Shown here piece by piece: positions 1-8,117 of a stretch of 40,625 nt of DNA. Source of the DNA: Candidatus Heimdallarchaeota archaeon. GTDB taxonomy: Archaea; Asgardarchaeota; Heimdallarchaeia; Heimdallarchaeales; JAJRWK01. How positions within the stretch are numbered: the first letter of the stretch is position 1; the number at the start of each line of letters is the position of its first letter. The position numbers were made by a program, and so were the translations under genes. Location: NCBI GenBank assembly GCA_027061945.1, contig JAMOVR010000172.1:1-40625 (forward strand), given 5' to 3'. The notes below the pieces were generated by a model, which worked only from the letters and a program-made list of their open reading frames with translations, was not told the origin of the DNA and searched no databases.

Positions 1-1
1 T

Positions 2-1060
2 GAAAAATATCCCGGAAGAAAAATTAATGGTGTAAATTGTGAAATATTGCCCATTCGTGATTTATCCTTGTATGTTTATTCTACTAATTTTGATCAAAAT
101 TATCCTGTAAAGATTGACCGTGTAAGCAGACATGAAGCTCCTGAATTCTTTATTCAGATCATCTATGAAAACGGTGCTAAGATAACAGTAACTGAAGAGC
201 ATCCTATCTACGTATATAATAATGGAAAAATAGAAACACTTCCCGCAAACAATGTGAAAGAAGGTTATTATGCTCCGGCTCCAATAAAACTTGAAAACTT
301 AAAACACGATTCTCTAGAAAAAATTGGTTTAGGAAAGGTAATTACTAACTATAACTCATTAATTCGAATTCCTTCTGAAAAATTTATACTTCCAATTGAA
401 AAAAGAATAGAATTCTTAAAAGGGTTAGTTAAAAAATATGGTATAGAAAAACCCAAGCAAGCCTTTATTGTCCCATCTAAAACATTAGCAATGGATATAA
501 AGGATTTTTTGCTCACTTTTGGCATTCCCACAAAAGTAAAGTGGAAACCAAACAAAGGATTTGAAATAACTATAAATCCGGGCTATCAAGATAAGTTTAG
601 AGAATTACTAACAGCAACGGATAATTATCTTCTTCGGGATTCTCTTAATAACGAACATGATAAAAAAAAGATGAAAACCTCTTTGTCAACGCCTTTAATG
701 AATTATCTTAAAGATATTATGAAATATCTTAATATAAATAATAGTCTATTATTATATGATCAAGAAGAATACTTCTTAACGGACCTGGAAGAAATAATTA
801 ATGCAATTATACAAAAGCTAAAGGAAAGAGAAGAAATCGTTTCAACTTCAAGTAATTATCAATTAGTTTCTAAGCAAGGTAACAAGCTAAATTTAAAGAG
901 TTTCACTAAAACAATAAGACTTCTCTCAATATTTGATTGGACAAAAGTAGTTAAGGTTCGTAAGATCCCTAATAGTGATAAATACCGGTGTAAGTGGGTA
1001 TATGATGTTACCGTTGAACCAACTCAGAATTTCTATAGTAACGGTCTGCTTCTACATAAT
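2..1060 (+). other. Intein in MCM (N-terminus outside window)
   Basis: Protein-splicing element inside mcm. Visible splicing motifs are block B (ITVTEEHPIYV, the TxxH of Hint domains), a block F-like stretch (VYDVTVEPTQNFYSNG) and the C-terminal LLLHN followed by extein Thr, a legal +1 nucleophile. Between them, FLKGLVKKYG and then LAMDIKDFLLTFGI line up with the LAGLIDADG/DOD endonuclease pattern, but the acidic residue expected at the end of the motif is replaced by KYG. I infer a splicing-competent intein with a decayed homing endonuclease. Block A lies outside the window. Confidence 0.85.
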
Positions 1061-1870
1061 ACAGTATCAATTGCTAAAGCTGGAATCGTTGCTACTCTCA
1101 ATGCAAGAACTGGAATTCTTGCGGCAGCTAATCCTAGATTTGGGAGATATGATCGTACTAAGCCGGCAGTAGAAAATATTAATCTAAGTCCCACTATTAT
1201 TTCTCGTTTTGATCTCATATTTATAATTCAAGATATTCCTGATGAAGAAATGGATCGTAAAAGAGCGCGACATATTCTTGAACTTCACCGCTCAGGAATA
1301 CCAGCAGAAGCAGAAGCAGATATTACGCCTGATTTTCTTAAAAAATATATTTTGTATGCAAAAGAGCATTGTCATCCTGTGCTCTCTAAAGAAGCAGCAC
1401 ATGAAATAGAGGAATTTTATGTTGGAATGAGAAAATTAGGTAAAGAATCTGCGGATGGATTAGTTAGAATTCCAATAACCGCAAGACAGTTAGAAGGAAT
1501 AATTCGTTTAGCAGAGGCAAGAGCTAGAGTCGCTCTAAGAGATCAAGTAACAAAAGACGATGCAAAGGCGGCTATTGAATTAGTAAAGGCTTCCCTAAGA
1601 CAAGTCGGTTGGGATGAAGAGGCAAAACAATTTGACGTAGATCTTTTAGCTAGTGGGATTGGTGCTAGACAGAGAAGTGCTGCTGAAAAAGTATTAGATC
1701 TGGTGAGTGAGTTAAGTGGGCCTAAAAAAGAAATGATTGAAATTGAGGCTGTTTTAAAAAGAGCTAAAAAAGAGGGGATGAATCCTGAGCTTGTACGTTC
1801 CTTAATAGAACGTTACATTAGAGATGGATTGCTTTATCAACCAGAACCTGGAAAAATAAGAAGGCCATAA
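2..1870 (+). CDS. mcm: Replicative DNA helicase MCM, 3' part with intein (5' partial)
   Basis: The frame is open to the left edge, so the TTG at 47 in the ORF track is not a start and the gene begins outside the window. The first ~353 codons are intein. The MCM part resumes at T (1061) with VSIAKAGIVATLNAR, then the AAANPRFGRYD and SRFDLIFIIQD segments (arginine-finger/sensor region of the MCM AAA+ core), and a C-terminal winged-helix region ending near EPGKIRRP. MCM is the hexameric replicative helicase. The intein interrupts the conserved EQQ/TVSIAKAG region of the ATPase core. The gene is convergent with the M20 gene, with only 27 bp between the stops. Family assignment is secure; the N-terminal domain and Walker A cannot be seen. 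Confidence 0.96.
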   Translation, partial: EKYPGRKINGVNCEILPIRDLSLYVYSTNFDQNYPVKIDRVSRHEAPEFFIQIIYENGAKITVTEEHPIYVYNNGKIETLPANNVKEGYYAPAPIKLENLKHDSLEKIGLGKVITNYNSLIRIPSEKFILPIEKRIEFLKGLVKKYGIEKPKQAFIVPSKTLAMDIKDFLLTFGIPTKVKWKPNKGFEITINPGYQDKFRELLTATDNYLLRDSLNNEHDKKKMKTSLSTPLMNYLKDIMKYLNINNSLLLYDQEEYFLTDLEEIINAIIQKLKEREEIVSTSSNYQLVSKQGNKLNLKSFTKTIRLLSIFDWTKVVKVRKIPNSDKYRCKWVYDVTVEPTQNFYSNGLLLHNTVSIAKAGIVATLNARTGILAAANPRFGRYDRTKPAVENINLSPTIISRFDLIFIIQDIPDEEMDRKRARHILELHRSGIPAEAEADITPDFLKKYILYAKEHCHPVLSKEAAHEIEEFYVGMRKLGKESADGLVRIPITARQLEGIIRLAEARARVALRDQVTKDDAKAAIELVKASLRQVGWDEEAKQFDVDLLASGIGARQRSAAEKVLDLVSELSGPKKEMIEIEAVLKRAKKEGMNPELVRSLIERYIRDGLLYQPEPGKIRRP

Positions 1871-1897
1871 TATAAAATTCTGTGCCTTAGATAAAAA

Positions 1898-3082
1898 TTA
1901 AGAGGATAGATATTCTTTTACAACCTCACTCATTACTAAAACGCCAGTTTCTAATGCTTTTGGCCCTAAGTCAAACTTCGATGAATGATTCTCATAAATA
2001 TATCCTTTTTCTTTGTTGTATACCCCCACCCAAAACATTACGGCAGGAATCTTACCGCCATTGCTGAATTCAAAGAAATCTTCAGCCCCCATTATTGGCT
2101 TAATATCAGTAACTACGTTCTCCTCACCAATGGCCTTTTTGGCAGCTCTTACTACTAACTCAGTTAATTTGGGGTCATTATATCCCGGAGGATATCCTCT
2201 TATCATCTCAATTTCAACATCAGCACCAAATAATTCCGAAATGCCTTTTACTATCTCTTTTACTCTTTTATTAACATAATCTCGAACTTCCGGGTTAAAT
2301 GATCTAATTGTACCGTGAATTTCTGCTTTGTCTCCAATAATATTATGGCGTGTGCCTCCACTAAACTTACCAACTGTAATTACTACTGGTTCTAAAGGAT
2401 CAACTTCACGAGCTGTAATCATATTTAATGCTTGAACAACTAAACTCCCAATGGCCACTAAATCTTTAGTATTATGCGGTGCAGAACCATGACCACCCGG
2501 TCCTTTTAAAATCACATGAAATTCATCAGCAGCCGCAGTAAATTCTTTAGGTTTTGTAGCAATCATACCTTCCGGAATTAAGCCCGCAACGTGCAAAGCA
2601 ACTGCTGCATCTACCTTGGGATTTTCAAGAACACCCGCTTCAACCATTGGTTTTGCACCACCCGGTCCTTCTTCTGCAGGTTGGAATACAAATTTAATAT
2701 TCCCTTTTAATTGGTCCTTAATTCTCGCAAGTTTCATTGCGACACCCAGTGCAATGGCAATATGGGCATCGTGGCCGCACGCATGCATTTTCCCATCATA
2801 TATCGACTTGTATGAAACATCATTCATCTCTTGTAGTGGTAATGCATCAATATCTGCTCGTACAAGAATAGTTTTTCCTTCTCCCGCTCCACCTTTAAGA
2901 AGACCAACAACACCGGTCTTAGCGACGTTCTCTTGTACTTCAAACCCTAATTCCTTAAGTTTTTCAGCAATTAGTTTTGAAGTTCTGACTTCTTCAAACC
3001 CTAATTCCGGGTGCATATGTATGTCTTCTCTAATTTTTATAACTTCTTCAAGTATCTCTGGCTCTAATTTAGCTTCAGTCAT
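1898..3082 (-). CDS. M20 family metallo-amidohydrolase / carboxypeptidase
   Basis: 394 aa, the usual length for the M20D (hippurate/IAA-amino-acid hydrolase, CpsA-like) family. Metal-binding motifs appear in order: HMHPELGFEE near the N-terminus, DIDALPL, HACGHDAHIA, the catalytic-base region QPAEEGPGGA, and GAEDFFEF near the C-terminus with a late conserved His. A dimerisation domain is inserted in the middle (GPGGHGSAPHN). These cytosolic dizinc enzymes hydrolyse N-acyl amino acids or release C-terminal residues; the exact substrate cannot be read here. ATG start at 3082. It is divergent from hel308, sharing a ~160-bp AT-rich spacer. Probably monocistronic. Confidence 0.9.
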   Translation of the reverse strand: MTEAKLEPEILEEVIKIREDIHMHPELGFEEVRTSKLIAEKLKELGFEVQENVAKTGVVGLLKGGAGEGKTILVRADIDALPLQEMNDVSYKSIYDGKMHACGHDAHIAIALGVAMKLARIKDQLKGNIKFVFQPAEEGPGGAKPMVEAGVLENPKVDAAVALHVAGLIPEGMIATKPKEFTAAADEFHVILKGPGGHGSAPHNTKDLVAIGSLVVQALNMITAREVDPLEPVVITVGKFSGGTRHNIIGDKAEIHGTIRSFNPEVRDYVNKRVKEIVKGISELFGADVEIEMIRGYPPGYNDPKLTELVVRAAKKAIGEENVVTDIKPIMGAEDFFEFSNGGKIPAVMFWVGVYNKEKGYIYENHSSKFDLGPKALETGVLVMSEVVKEYLSS

Positions 3083-3245
3083 ATTTATAGCAAGTAAAAA
3101 GTATAACTATAAACATTTCTCCTCTTTTAGAACAAAGTATTATTTCTTTTTTCTTTTTTAGAGTAATAATAATTATTAATAGAATAAAACCAATATTTTT
3201 TTCTTATAATATTATTAATTTCAATAGAAAGAGGTTAATTGTAAA

Positions 3246-5468
3246 ATGTTGGTAGACTCTCTTCCCATAGACGACCAGATCATTGAGATATTAAAGAAAC
3301 AAGGTATACAAAAGCTATATCCCCCACAAGCAGAAGCTATAAAAACAAGATTTATTGAGGAGGGAAAAAATCTAGTAGTATCAATCCCAACGGCCTCTGG
3401 AAAGACTTTAATCGCGAAAATAGCTATTGCACAAAGACTATTAGATAATGGCGGAAAAGCGGTTTATCTTACTCCATTAAAAGCCTTAGCTAAAGAAAAA
3501 TATGACGAATTAAAAGCCTTTCTTACCCCTTTAGGATTTAAAACAATAATGACAACTGGTGATTATGATAGTGATGATGGTTGGTTGGGAAATTATGACG
3601 TAATAGTTACCACCAATGAGAAATTCGATTCTATATTGAGGAGAATTCCTGGTTGGCTAGAAACTTTAAGTATAATTATAAGTGATGAAGTTCATTTTAT
3701 GGGCTCTAAAGATAGAGGTCCTGTACTAGAAATTGTTTTAACTCAAATAAGAAGGAAATATCCTATTGCACAAGTCTTGGCTCTTTCTGCAACGATAAGT
3801 AATGCCAAAGAGATCGCAGACTGGCTAGATGCAGAATTAATAACAAGCAAATGGAGACCTGTAGAGCTAAAAGAAGGAGTTTATTTCGACAACGTAATTG
3901 AATTCAAAGATGGGGAAGAAATTGAATTAGAAAATGAATTCAAAGATCCTTACATCACTCTTGCAATAGATGCATATCGCCTAGGTGGCCAAGCACTTGT
4001 CTTTGCATCAACAAGAGCAAGTGCAGAAACTAGTGCGGAACAAATTGGTAAAAAATTAAAGCAGGAATTAAACGTAAATGAGAAAAAGGCTCTTAAAACA
4101 CTTGCAGAACAAATAGAAAATATCGGAGAGAAAACTTTGATTCGGGATAAACTAGTAAAGGTCATAAAAAATGGAACTGCTTTTCATCATGCTGGTTTAC
4201 ATTATACACACCGCGAAATAATTGAGCAAGCGTTTAAACAAAATATCTTGAAAGTAATATCTAGTACTCCGACTCTTGCTGCTGGTGTTAACTTACCTGC
4301 AAGAGTAGTAGTTATTCGTTCCTTGCGAAGGTATGAAATGGGTTATGGAAACACATGGATACCTGTGAACGAATATAAACAAATGGCTGGGAGGGCTGGA
4401 AGACCACAATATGATGACGTGGGAGAAGCAATAGTTACTGCAACAAATAAAAAAACTAAGGACTTTATTTTTAAAAACTATATTAACGCTGAGACAGAGC
4501 CTATAATGAGCAACTTAGGTGTTGAACCAGTTTTACGTAAGTTAACGCTCTCACTTATTGTGACAGGTGACTCCACAAATTTAGAGGAGATTCTGGAATT
4601 TGTTGAATTAACCTTCTTTGGATATGTTTACGGTTCAGCTATAAGCTATATTGAAACGAGGATTAAAGATGTGCTCTCGATGTTAAAAATTAATGGTCTT
4701 ATTAAACAAGGAATACCACTTGAACCTACTAGATTGGGAACGCGAGTAGCAGAATTATATGTCGATCCTCTAACTGCAGTGATAATTAAGGAAGGTCTTG
4801 AGAAGGCCAGTACATTGGTTGAAGTTCCAGAACTCTCATATCTACATTTAATAGCCACAACCCCTGATATGAGAACATTTTTCACTAAAAAAAGCGAAGA
4901 AGAACAATTAGATGAGATATACCAACAAATGATGAGTTATTTATTAACGGATCTACCGGAAACTAATTCTGAAGTGTTACTAGAATATCAAGCGTTAAAA
5001 ACTGCGTTAGTATTGAATGATTGGATAAATGAAGTCCATGAAAATGACATAATTCTGAAGTATGGCATAGGTTCTGGAGATATCTTATCCATAGTGAATT
5101 TAGCAGACTGGCTTTTATACTCTGCATCAGAGATAGCACGAGTTCTTTCATATGATGAAGAAAAAGAATTTTTAACAGAACTACAATTTAGAGTAAAATA
5201 TGGAGTTAAAAAAGAACTACTTGAATTAATCAAAATACCTGGCATCGGCAGAGTTCGTGCAAGAATATTATATGATAATGGTTATCCATCCATTCATGAG
5301 ATTGCTGCAGCTACCGTTGATGAAATTGCTCGGCTACCTAAATTTGGTAAAACACTTGCACAGCAATTAATAAAATATGCTAAAGGAGAAATAAATTCTA
5401 AGGACTTAGAACAAAAAATAACTTCGGAGAAGTATAATACTAAAAAAAAGCTTGATGAATATTTTTAG
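3246..5468 (+). CDS. hel308: Ski2-like DNA helicase Hel308 (Hjm)
   Basis: 740 aa, typical for archaeal Hel308. Motifs: Q-motif-like YPPQAEAI (~25-32), Walker A PTASGKT (~48-54), DEVH box in ISDEVHFMG, motif III LSATISN, motif IVa-V TPTLAAGVNLPAR, motif VI QMAGRAGRPQYD, then a winged helix and ratchet domain. The helix-hairpin-helix IPGIGRVRARILY lies near the C-terminus. The enzyme unwinds lagging strands at stalled forks and takes part in recombination repair. The extreme C-terminus KKKLDEYF resembles a PCNA-interacting peptide with K in place of Q. ATG start with upstream agaggtt as a likely ribosome-binding site. It ends 22 bp before the deacetylase gene, so the two are probably co-transcribed. 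Confidence 0.96.
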   Translation: MLVDSLPIDDQIIEILKKQGIQKLYPPQAEAIKTRFIEEGKNLVVSIPTASGKTLIAKIAIAQRLLDNGGKAVYLTPLKALAKEKYDELKAFLTPLGFKTIMTTGDYDSDDGWLGNYDVIVTTNEKFDSILRRIPGWLETLSIIISDEVHFMGSKDRGPVLEIVLTQIRRKYPIAQVLALSATISNAKEIADWLDAELITSKWRPVELKEGVYFDNVIEFKDGEEIELENEFKDPYITLAIDAYRLGGQALVFASTRASAETSAEQIGKKLKQELNVNEKKALKTLAEQIENIGEKTLIRDKLVKVIKNGTAFHHAGLHYTHREIIEQAFKQNILKVISSTPTLAAGVNLPARVVVIRSLRRYEMGYGNTWIPVNEYKQMAGRAGRPQYDDVGEAIVTATNKKTKDFIFKNYINAETEPIMSNLGVEPVLRKLTLSLIVTGDSTNLEEILEFVELTFFGYVYGSAISYIETRIKDVLSMLKINGLIKQGIPLEPTRLGTRVAELYVDPLTAVIIKEGLEKASTLVEVPELSYLHLIATTPDMRTFFTKKSEEEQLDEIYQQMMSYLLTDLPETNSEVLLEYQALKTALVLNDWINEVHENDIILKYGIGSGDILSIVNLADWLLYSASEIARVLSYDEEKEFLTELQFRVKYGVKKELLELIKIPGIGRVRARILYDNGYPSIHEIAAATVDEIARLPKFGKTLAQQLIKYAKGEINSKDLEQKITSEKYNTKKKLDEYF

Positions 5469-5490
5469 TTCTTGTAAATAGGCGGTTAAA

Positions 5491-6525
5491 GTGGGTCAGC
5501 AAATAATTGCTTTTTATCATGAGGATATGAAAAAACATTACATGGGAAAAAGCCATCTTGAAACTCCTGTACGACTTGATATTTTAATTAACAGTCTAAA
5601 GCAATCAGAATTCGATGTTAAATGGATAAAAGCGAAACAAGGATTAGAGGAAGATGTTTTCAGTGTTCATAGTAAAGAGCTTCTAAAATATATTAAATTA
5701 GCCACCGAGAAAGCACCAACATGGATCACAGCAGATACAAGAACAAACAAATATACATACTATTCTGCGATGCTTGCAGTTGGGGCAAGTAAACACGCGG
5801 CTTTAGCTTCTTTTAATGAGAAAAAAATAGCGGTCGCCTTGACAAGACCTCCTGGGCATCATGCTACTGAAAATGCTGCAATGGGCTTTTGTTTTTTCAA
5901 TAATGCCGCAGTAGCAGCTAAAACATTATTAAAAGAAAAAGGTCTAAATAAAGTGCTAATTTACGATATAGATAATCATTATGGAAACGGGACTGCATCT
6001 ATTTTCTTTAAAACAGATAAGGTGTTAACCACTTCAATTCATTGTGATCCTTACGAATGCTACCCTGGTGTTGGTTTCCCTAACGAAATTGGTTCTGGAG
6101 ACGGAATAGGTCATAACATTAATGTTCCAACGCCAGTGTATAGTAATAACAATGATTGGTTATATGCCCTTAAAAGTACTATTATCCCTGTAATTCAAGA
6201 ATATGAACCAGAAGCAGTAATTGTAAGTGCTGGTTTTGATGCTTTAAAAGGGGATCCTTATGGAAAACTTTCCCTAAATTATGATGCTTTTGAATACGCT
6301 GGTAAACTCTTAGTTGATTCTTTACCGAAAAAAGTAAGAAAAAAAATCGTCTTAGTGATTGAGGGCGGCTACAAACTTCCAGATCTCGGAGAAGCATTTA
6401 TCTATTTCTTGAGGGGTCTAACTGGTAAAGGCATGTCTCTTCCAAAACAAATGCCTGTATCAAGAATTGCTAAAAAATATACTTCGCACGCCCAGGGATA
6501 TATCAGAAAATATTGGAGAATATAG
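5491..6525 (+). CDS. Histone deacetylase-family (HDAC/AcuC/APAH) deacetylase
   Basis: 344 aa. Arginase-like deacetylase fold with the diagnostic motifs RPPGHHA (~119-125, tandem catalytic His), GFCFFNNAA, DIDNHYGNGT (Zn ligands Asp and His of the DxDxH motif) and SAGFDA (third Zn ligand Asp). A late GGY (EGGYKLPDL) matches the substrate-tyrosine region. The family removes acetyl groups from lysines, polyamines or small amides; substrate cannot be assigned. GTG start at 5491, chosen because aggcggt lies just upstream and it is the first start after the hel308 stop. Downstream of hel308 by 22 bp, suggesting one transcript. Confidence 0.93.
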   Translation: MGQQIIAFYHEDMKKHYMGKSHLETPVRLDILINSLKQSEFDVKWIKAKQGLEEDVFSVHSKELLKYIKLATEKAPTWITADTRTNKYTYYSAMLAVGASKHAALASFNEKKIAVALTRPPGHHATENAAMGFCFFNNAAVAAKTLLKEKGLNKVLIYDIDNHYGNGTASIFFKTDKVLTTSIHCDPYECYPGVGFPNEIGSGDGIGHNINVPTPVYSNNNDWLYALKSTIIPVIQEYEPEAVIVSAGFDALKGDPYGKLSLNYDAFEYAGKLLVDSLPKKVRKKIVLVIEGGYKLPDLGEAFIYFLRGLTGKGMSLPKQMPVSRIAKKYTSHAQGYIRKYWRI

Positions 6526-6652
6526 TACTTAACTTACTTAAAGTTACTAACTGAAATAAAGAAATAATAAATCTTCACAGCATAAGCTATTCGCATCAAA
6601 ACACACCATAAACAACTCAAAAACACAATTACATTGGTACCCAACGGAAAAA

Positions 6653-6661
6653 AATATATTT
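6653..6661 (+). promoter_or_regulatory. Possible TATA box for tRNA-Pro
   Basis: AATATATTT lies about 31-39 bp before the tRNA 5' end, preceded by an A-rich stretch that could serve as BRE. It is the best TATA-like match in the 165-bp spacer, but slightly farther from the mature end than usual, which leaves room for a short 5' leader. Confidence 0.4.
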
Positions 6662-6691
6662 CAAGCACAAATCAATTACAATAGCAAGCAT

Positions 6692-6768
6692 GGGCTGGTA
6701 GTCTAGCTTGGTAGGATACCACCTTGGGGTGGTGGTGATCGGCGGTTCAAGTCCGCCCCAGCCCACCA
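6692..6768 (+). tRNA. tRNA-Pro (anticodon GGG), CCA encoded
   Basis: Cloverleaf read by eye: acceptor GGGCTGG pairs with CCAGCCC (7 bp); D arm GTCT/GGAT with two wobble pairs; anticodon stem CCACC/GGTGG with loop TTGGGGT, giving anticodon GGG at 6726-6728; T arm GGCGG/CCGCC with loop TTCAAGT; discriminator A and genome-encoded CCA at 6766-6768. No intron. It decodes CCC/CCU proline codons. It stands alone between the deacetylase and gelsolin-like genes. Confidence 0.96.
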
Positions 6769-6950
6769 TTTCAAGAAAATAAGGGTAAAATTTTTCTTAA
6801 AGGAGATACTGCTTTTAAATACAAATTATTCTGGAAAATACAACAAATCTAAAATAGATATGTCTCAATTTTTTTCAATAAACAGTAATAAACCTAAAAA
6901 TCAGATATTGCCTTATTTTATAGTGTTTCTGGTGCACTTTTTTATTTCCT

Positions 6951-7646
6951 TTACTTTTCATATTTAAAAACACGATATTTCATTTCTCTGCTATCTTCAA
7001 CTGAAACTACAGAATCTTTTATCTCGCTGAGTTTATCTAATAACTCGTAGAATGCTTTTTCTCTTTTACCTCCTTCTCCTTCCTCAACATAATAAACTAC
7101 TGGAAAACGATGTTTTTCTTTATCAATTAGTTGGGCTAATTTACTTCCTTCTCTTCTCTCTTCAATGTTACAATTCTTACCAAACCATACATAGATAACA
7201 TCATTACCGTCTAAAACGAATACATCATCACTTTCCAAAGAGTCTTGAGAAATAGGTACTTCTTTGACGGTTGCTTTATCAAAGTAACGTGTCTGTTTAT
7301 CTGCTTCTACTTTGTACATCTTATATTCAACCATGTCTAGTTTTGCGTGTCTCAAAAATCCAGGTGTATCTGCATCAACAACTCTAAATTTTACTAATTC
7401 CAAGAACTCTTCAGGTTCTTCATCCTGAGTGACTGTTATGATTATTGGTTCACCACGTCTTTGCAGATCCATTTTATGACTGAGCCACGCCCCAATACCT
7501 TTTTCATCGATTCCTGAGTCTTTTCCTAACCAAATGTAAATAGTATCCCCATTGTCAACTATATACACATCTCCATCATAAAATTCGAATTCATTTCCTT
7601 CTAACTCTTTTAGTTCCTTACCTTCAATATGAAATACTTTAACCAT
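6951..7646 (-). CDS. Two-domain gelsolin-like protein (2DGel)
   Basis: 231 aa with two tandem gelsolin-type repeats. Repeat 1 (~1-105) carries FEFYDGDVYIVDNGDTIYIWLGK; repeat 2 (~110-231) carries SLESDDVFVLDGNDVIYVWFGKN. Both show the D-[VF]-[YF]-[IV]-[VL]-D-x-G/N-D-x-I-Y-[IV]-W-[LF]-G-K pattern and a following helix with the IDEKGIGAW or IEERREGSKLA register. Gelsolin domains bind actin, often with calcium. Two-domain versions are known from Asgard archaea, where they act on filament assembly or severing. No signal peptide; cytosolic. ATG start at 7646, next to tRNA-Ala on the other strand. No actin gene is in the window. Confidence 0.88.
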   Translation of the reverse strand: MVKVFHIEGKELKELEGNEFEFYDGDVYIVDNGDTIYIWLGKDSGIDEKGIGAWLSHKMDLQRRGEPIIITVTQDEEPEEFLELVKFRVVDADTPGFLRHAKLDMVEYKMYKVEADKQTRYFDKATVKEVPISQDSLESDDVFVLDGNDVIYVWFGKNCNIEERREGSKLAQLIDKEKHRFPVVYYVEEGEGGKREKAFYELLDKLSEIKDSVVSVEDSREMKYRVFKYEK

Positions 7647-7814
7647 TGTTAATCAAATAACCTACTTTTTCACCAATATTATTGTTTTGGTGTCCCTTCT
7701 CCTAATAAAAAACCAAACATGTCTTTAATGGGATTATGTATAACTGTTATACTAGTCCTACATTTGTTCAATAATGAATTTGTATTCAAACGTAAACCCT
7801 AAAAACCCTGGCAC

Positions 7815-7820
7815 TATAAA
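7815..7820 (+). promoter_or_regulatory. TATA box upstream of tRNA-Ala
   Basis: TATAAA centred about 31 bp before the tRNA-Ala 5' end, at an archaeal-type spacing, in an otherwise gene-free stretch. Confidence 0.5.
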
Positions 7821-7848
7821 GACCAATAGCTCGCAGTTTTTTTGCTGT

Positions 7849-7925
7849 GGGCCGGTAGCTCAGCCTGGTAGAGCGCCTCCTTGGCATGGAGGAGGCCCCG
7901 AGTTCGAATCTCGGCCGGTCCACCA
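7849..7925 (+). tRNA. tRNA-Ala (anticodon GGC), CCA encoded
   Basis: Acceptor GGGCCGG pairs with CCGGTCC and contains the G3:U70 wobble pair that marks alanine tRNAs. D arm GCTC/GAGC; anticodon stem CCTCC/GGAGG with loop TTGGCAT, anticodon GGC at 7883-7885; T arm CCGAG/CTCGG with loop TTCGAAT; discriminator A and encoded CCA at 7923-7925. The overlapping ORF 7774..7977 is a shadow of this gene. Confidence 0.97.
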
Positions 7926-7926
7926 A

Positions 7927-7932
7927 TTTTTT
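7927..7932 (+). terminator. T-tract terminator after tRNA-Ala
   Basis: A run of six T directly after the encoded CCA, followed by a second T-rich stretch, fits intrinsic archaeal termination at oligo-T. Confidence 0.5.
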
Positions 7933-7980
7933 ATCTTTTGCATAATTAATGAAGTCTTTTTCGTCATTTTTTTGTAAACA

Positions 7981-8041
7981 AGCACTCTCAGGCTACCTCG
8001 ATTTCATCATTATCAGAGGGGTGAGGTCATCATCGAGTGCT
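7981..8041 (-). ncRNA. C/D box sRNA (2'-O-methylation guide)
   Basis: Read 5' to 3' on the minus strand from 8041: closing stem AGCACTC, box C ATGATGA (8033-8027), a 10-nt guide CCTCACCCCT, box D' CTGA (8016-8013), TA, box C' ATGATGA (8010-8004), a 12-nt guide AATCGAGGTAGC, box D CTGA (7991-7988), closing stem GAGTGCT (7 perfect pairs with the 5' end). All four boxes match consensus and the 61-nt size is standard. By the N+5 rule, the D guide (complement GCTACCTCGATT) points to the C equivalent to E. coli 23S C2498. The D' guide (complement AGGGGTGAGG) points to about G2545. Both targets rest on remembered rRNA sequence. It lies 76 bp downstream of the HxlR gene on the same strand, so it may be processed from that transcript. 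Confidence 0.9.
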
Positions 8042-8117
8042 ATCTTAAATTAAGTAAAAACTCGTTTAATAGTATTGATAATTCTTAAAGAAAAATAAAA
8101 TAAAAAACAAATTTTAA

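Noticed and set aside
2616-3161. 181-aa plus-strand ORF opposite the M20 gene
   Set aside because: Antisense shadow; low-complexity Ser-rich translation with no motifs, while the minus strand has clear M20 motifs.
7774-7977. ORF of 67 aa over the tRNA-Ala gene
   Set aside because: It is the tRNA read as codons; the cloverleaf explains the sequence fully.
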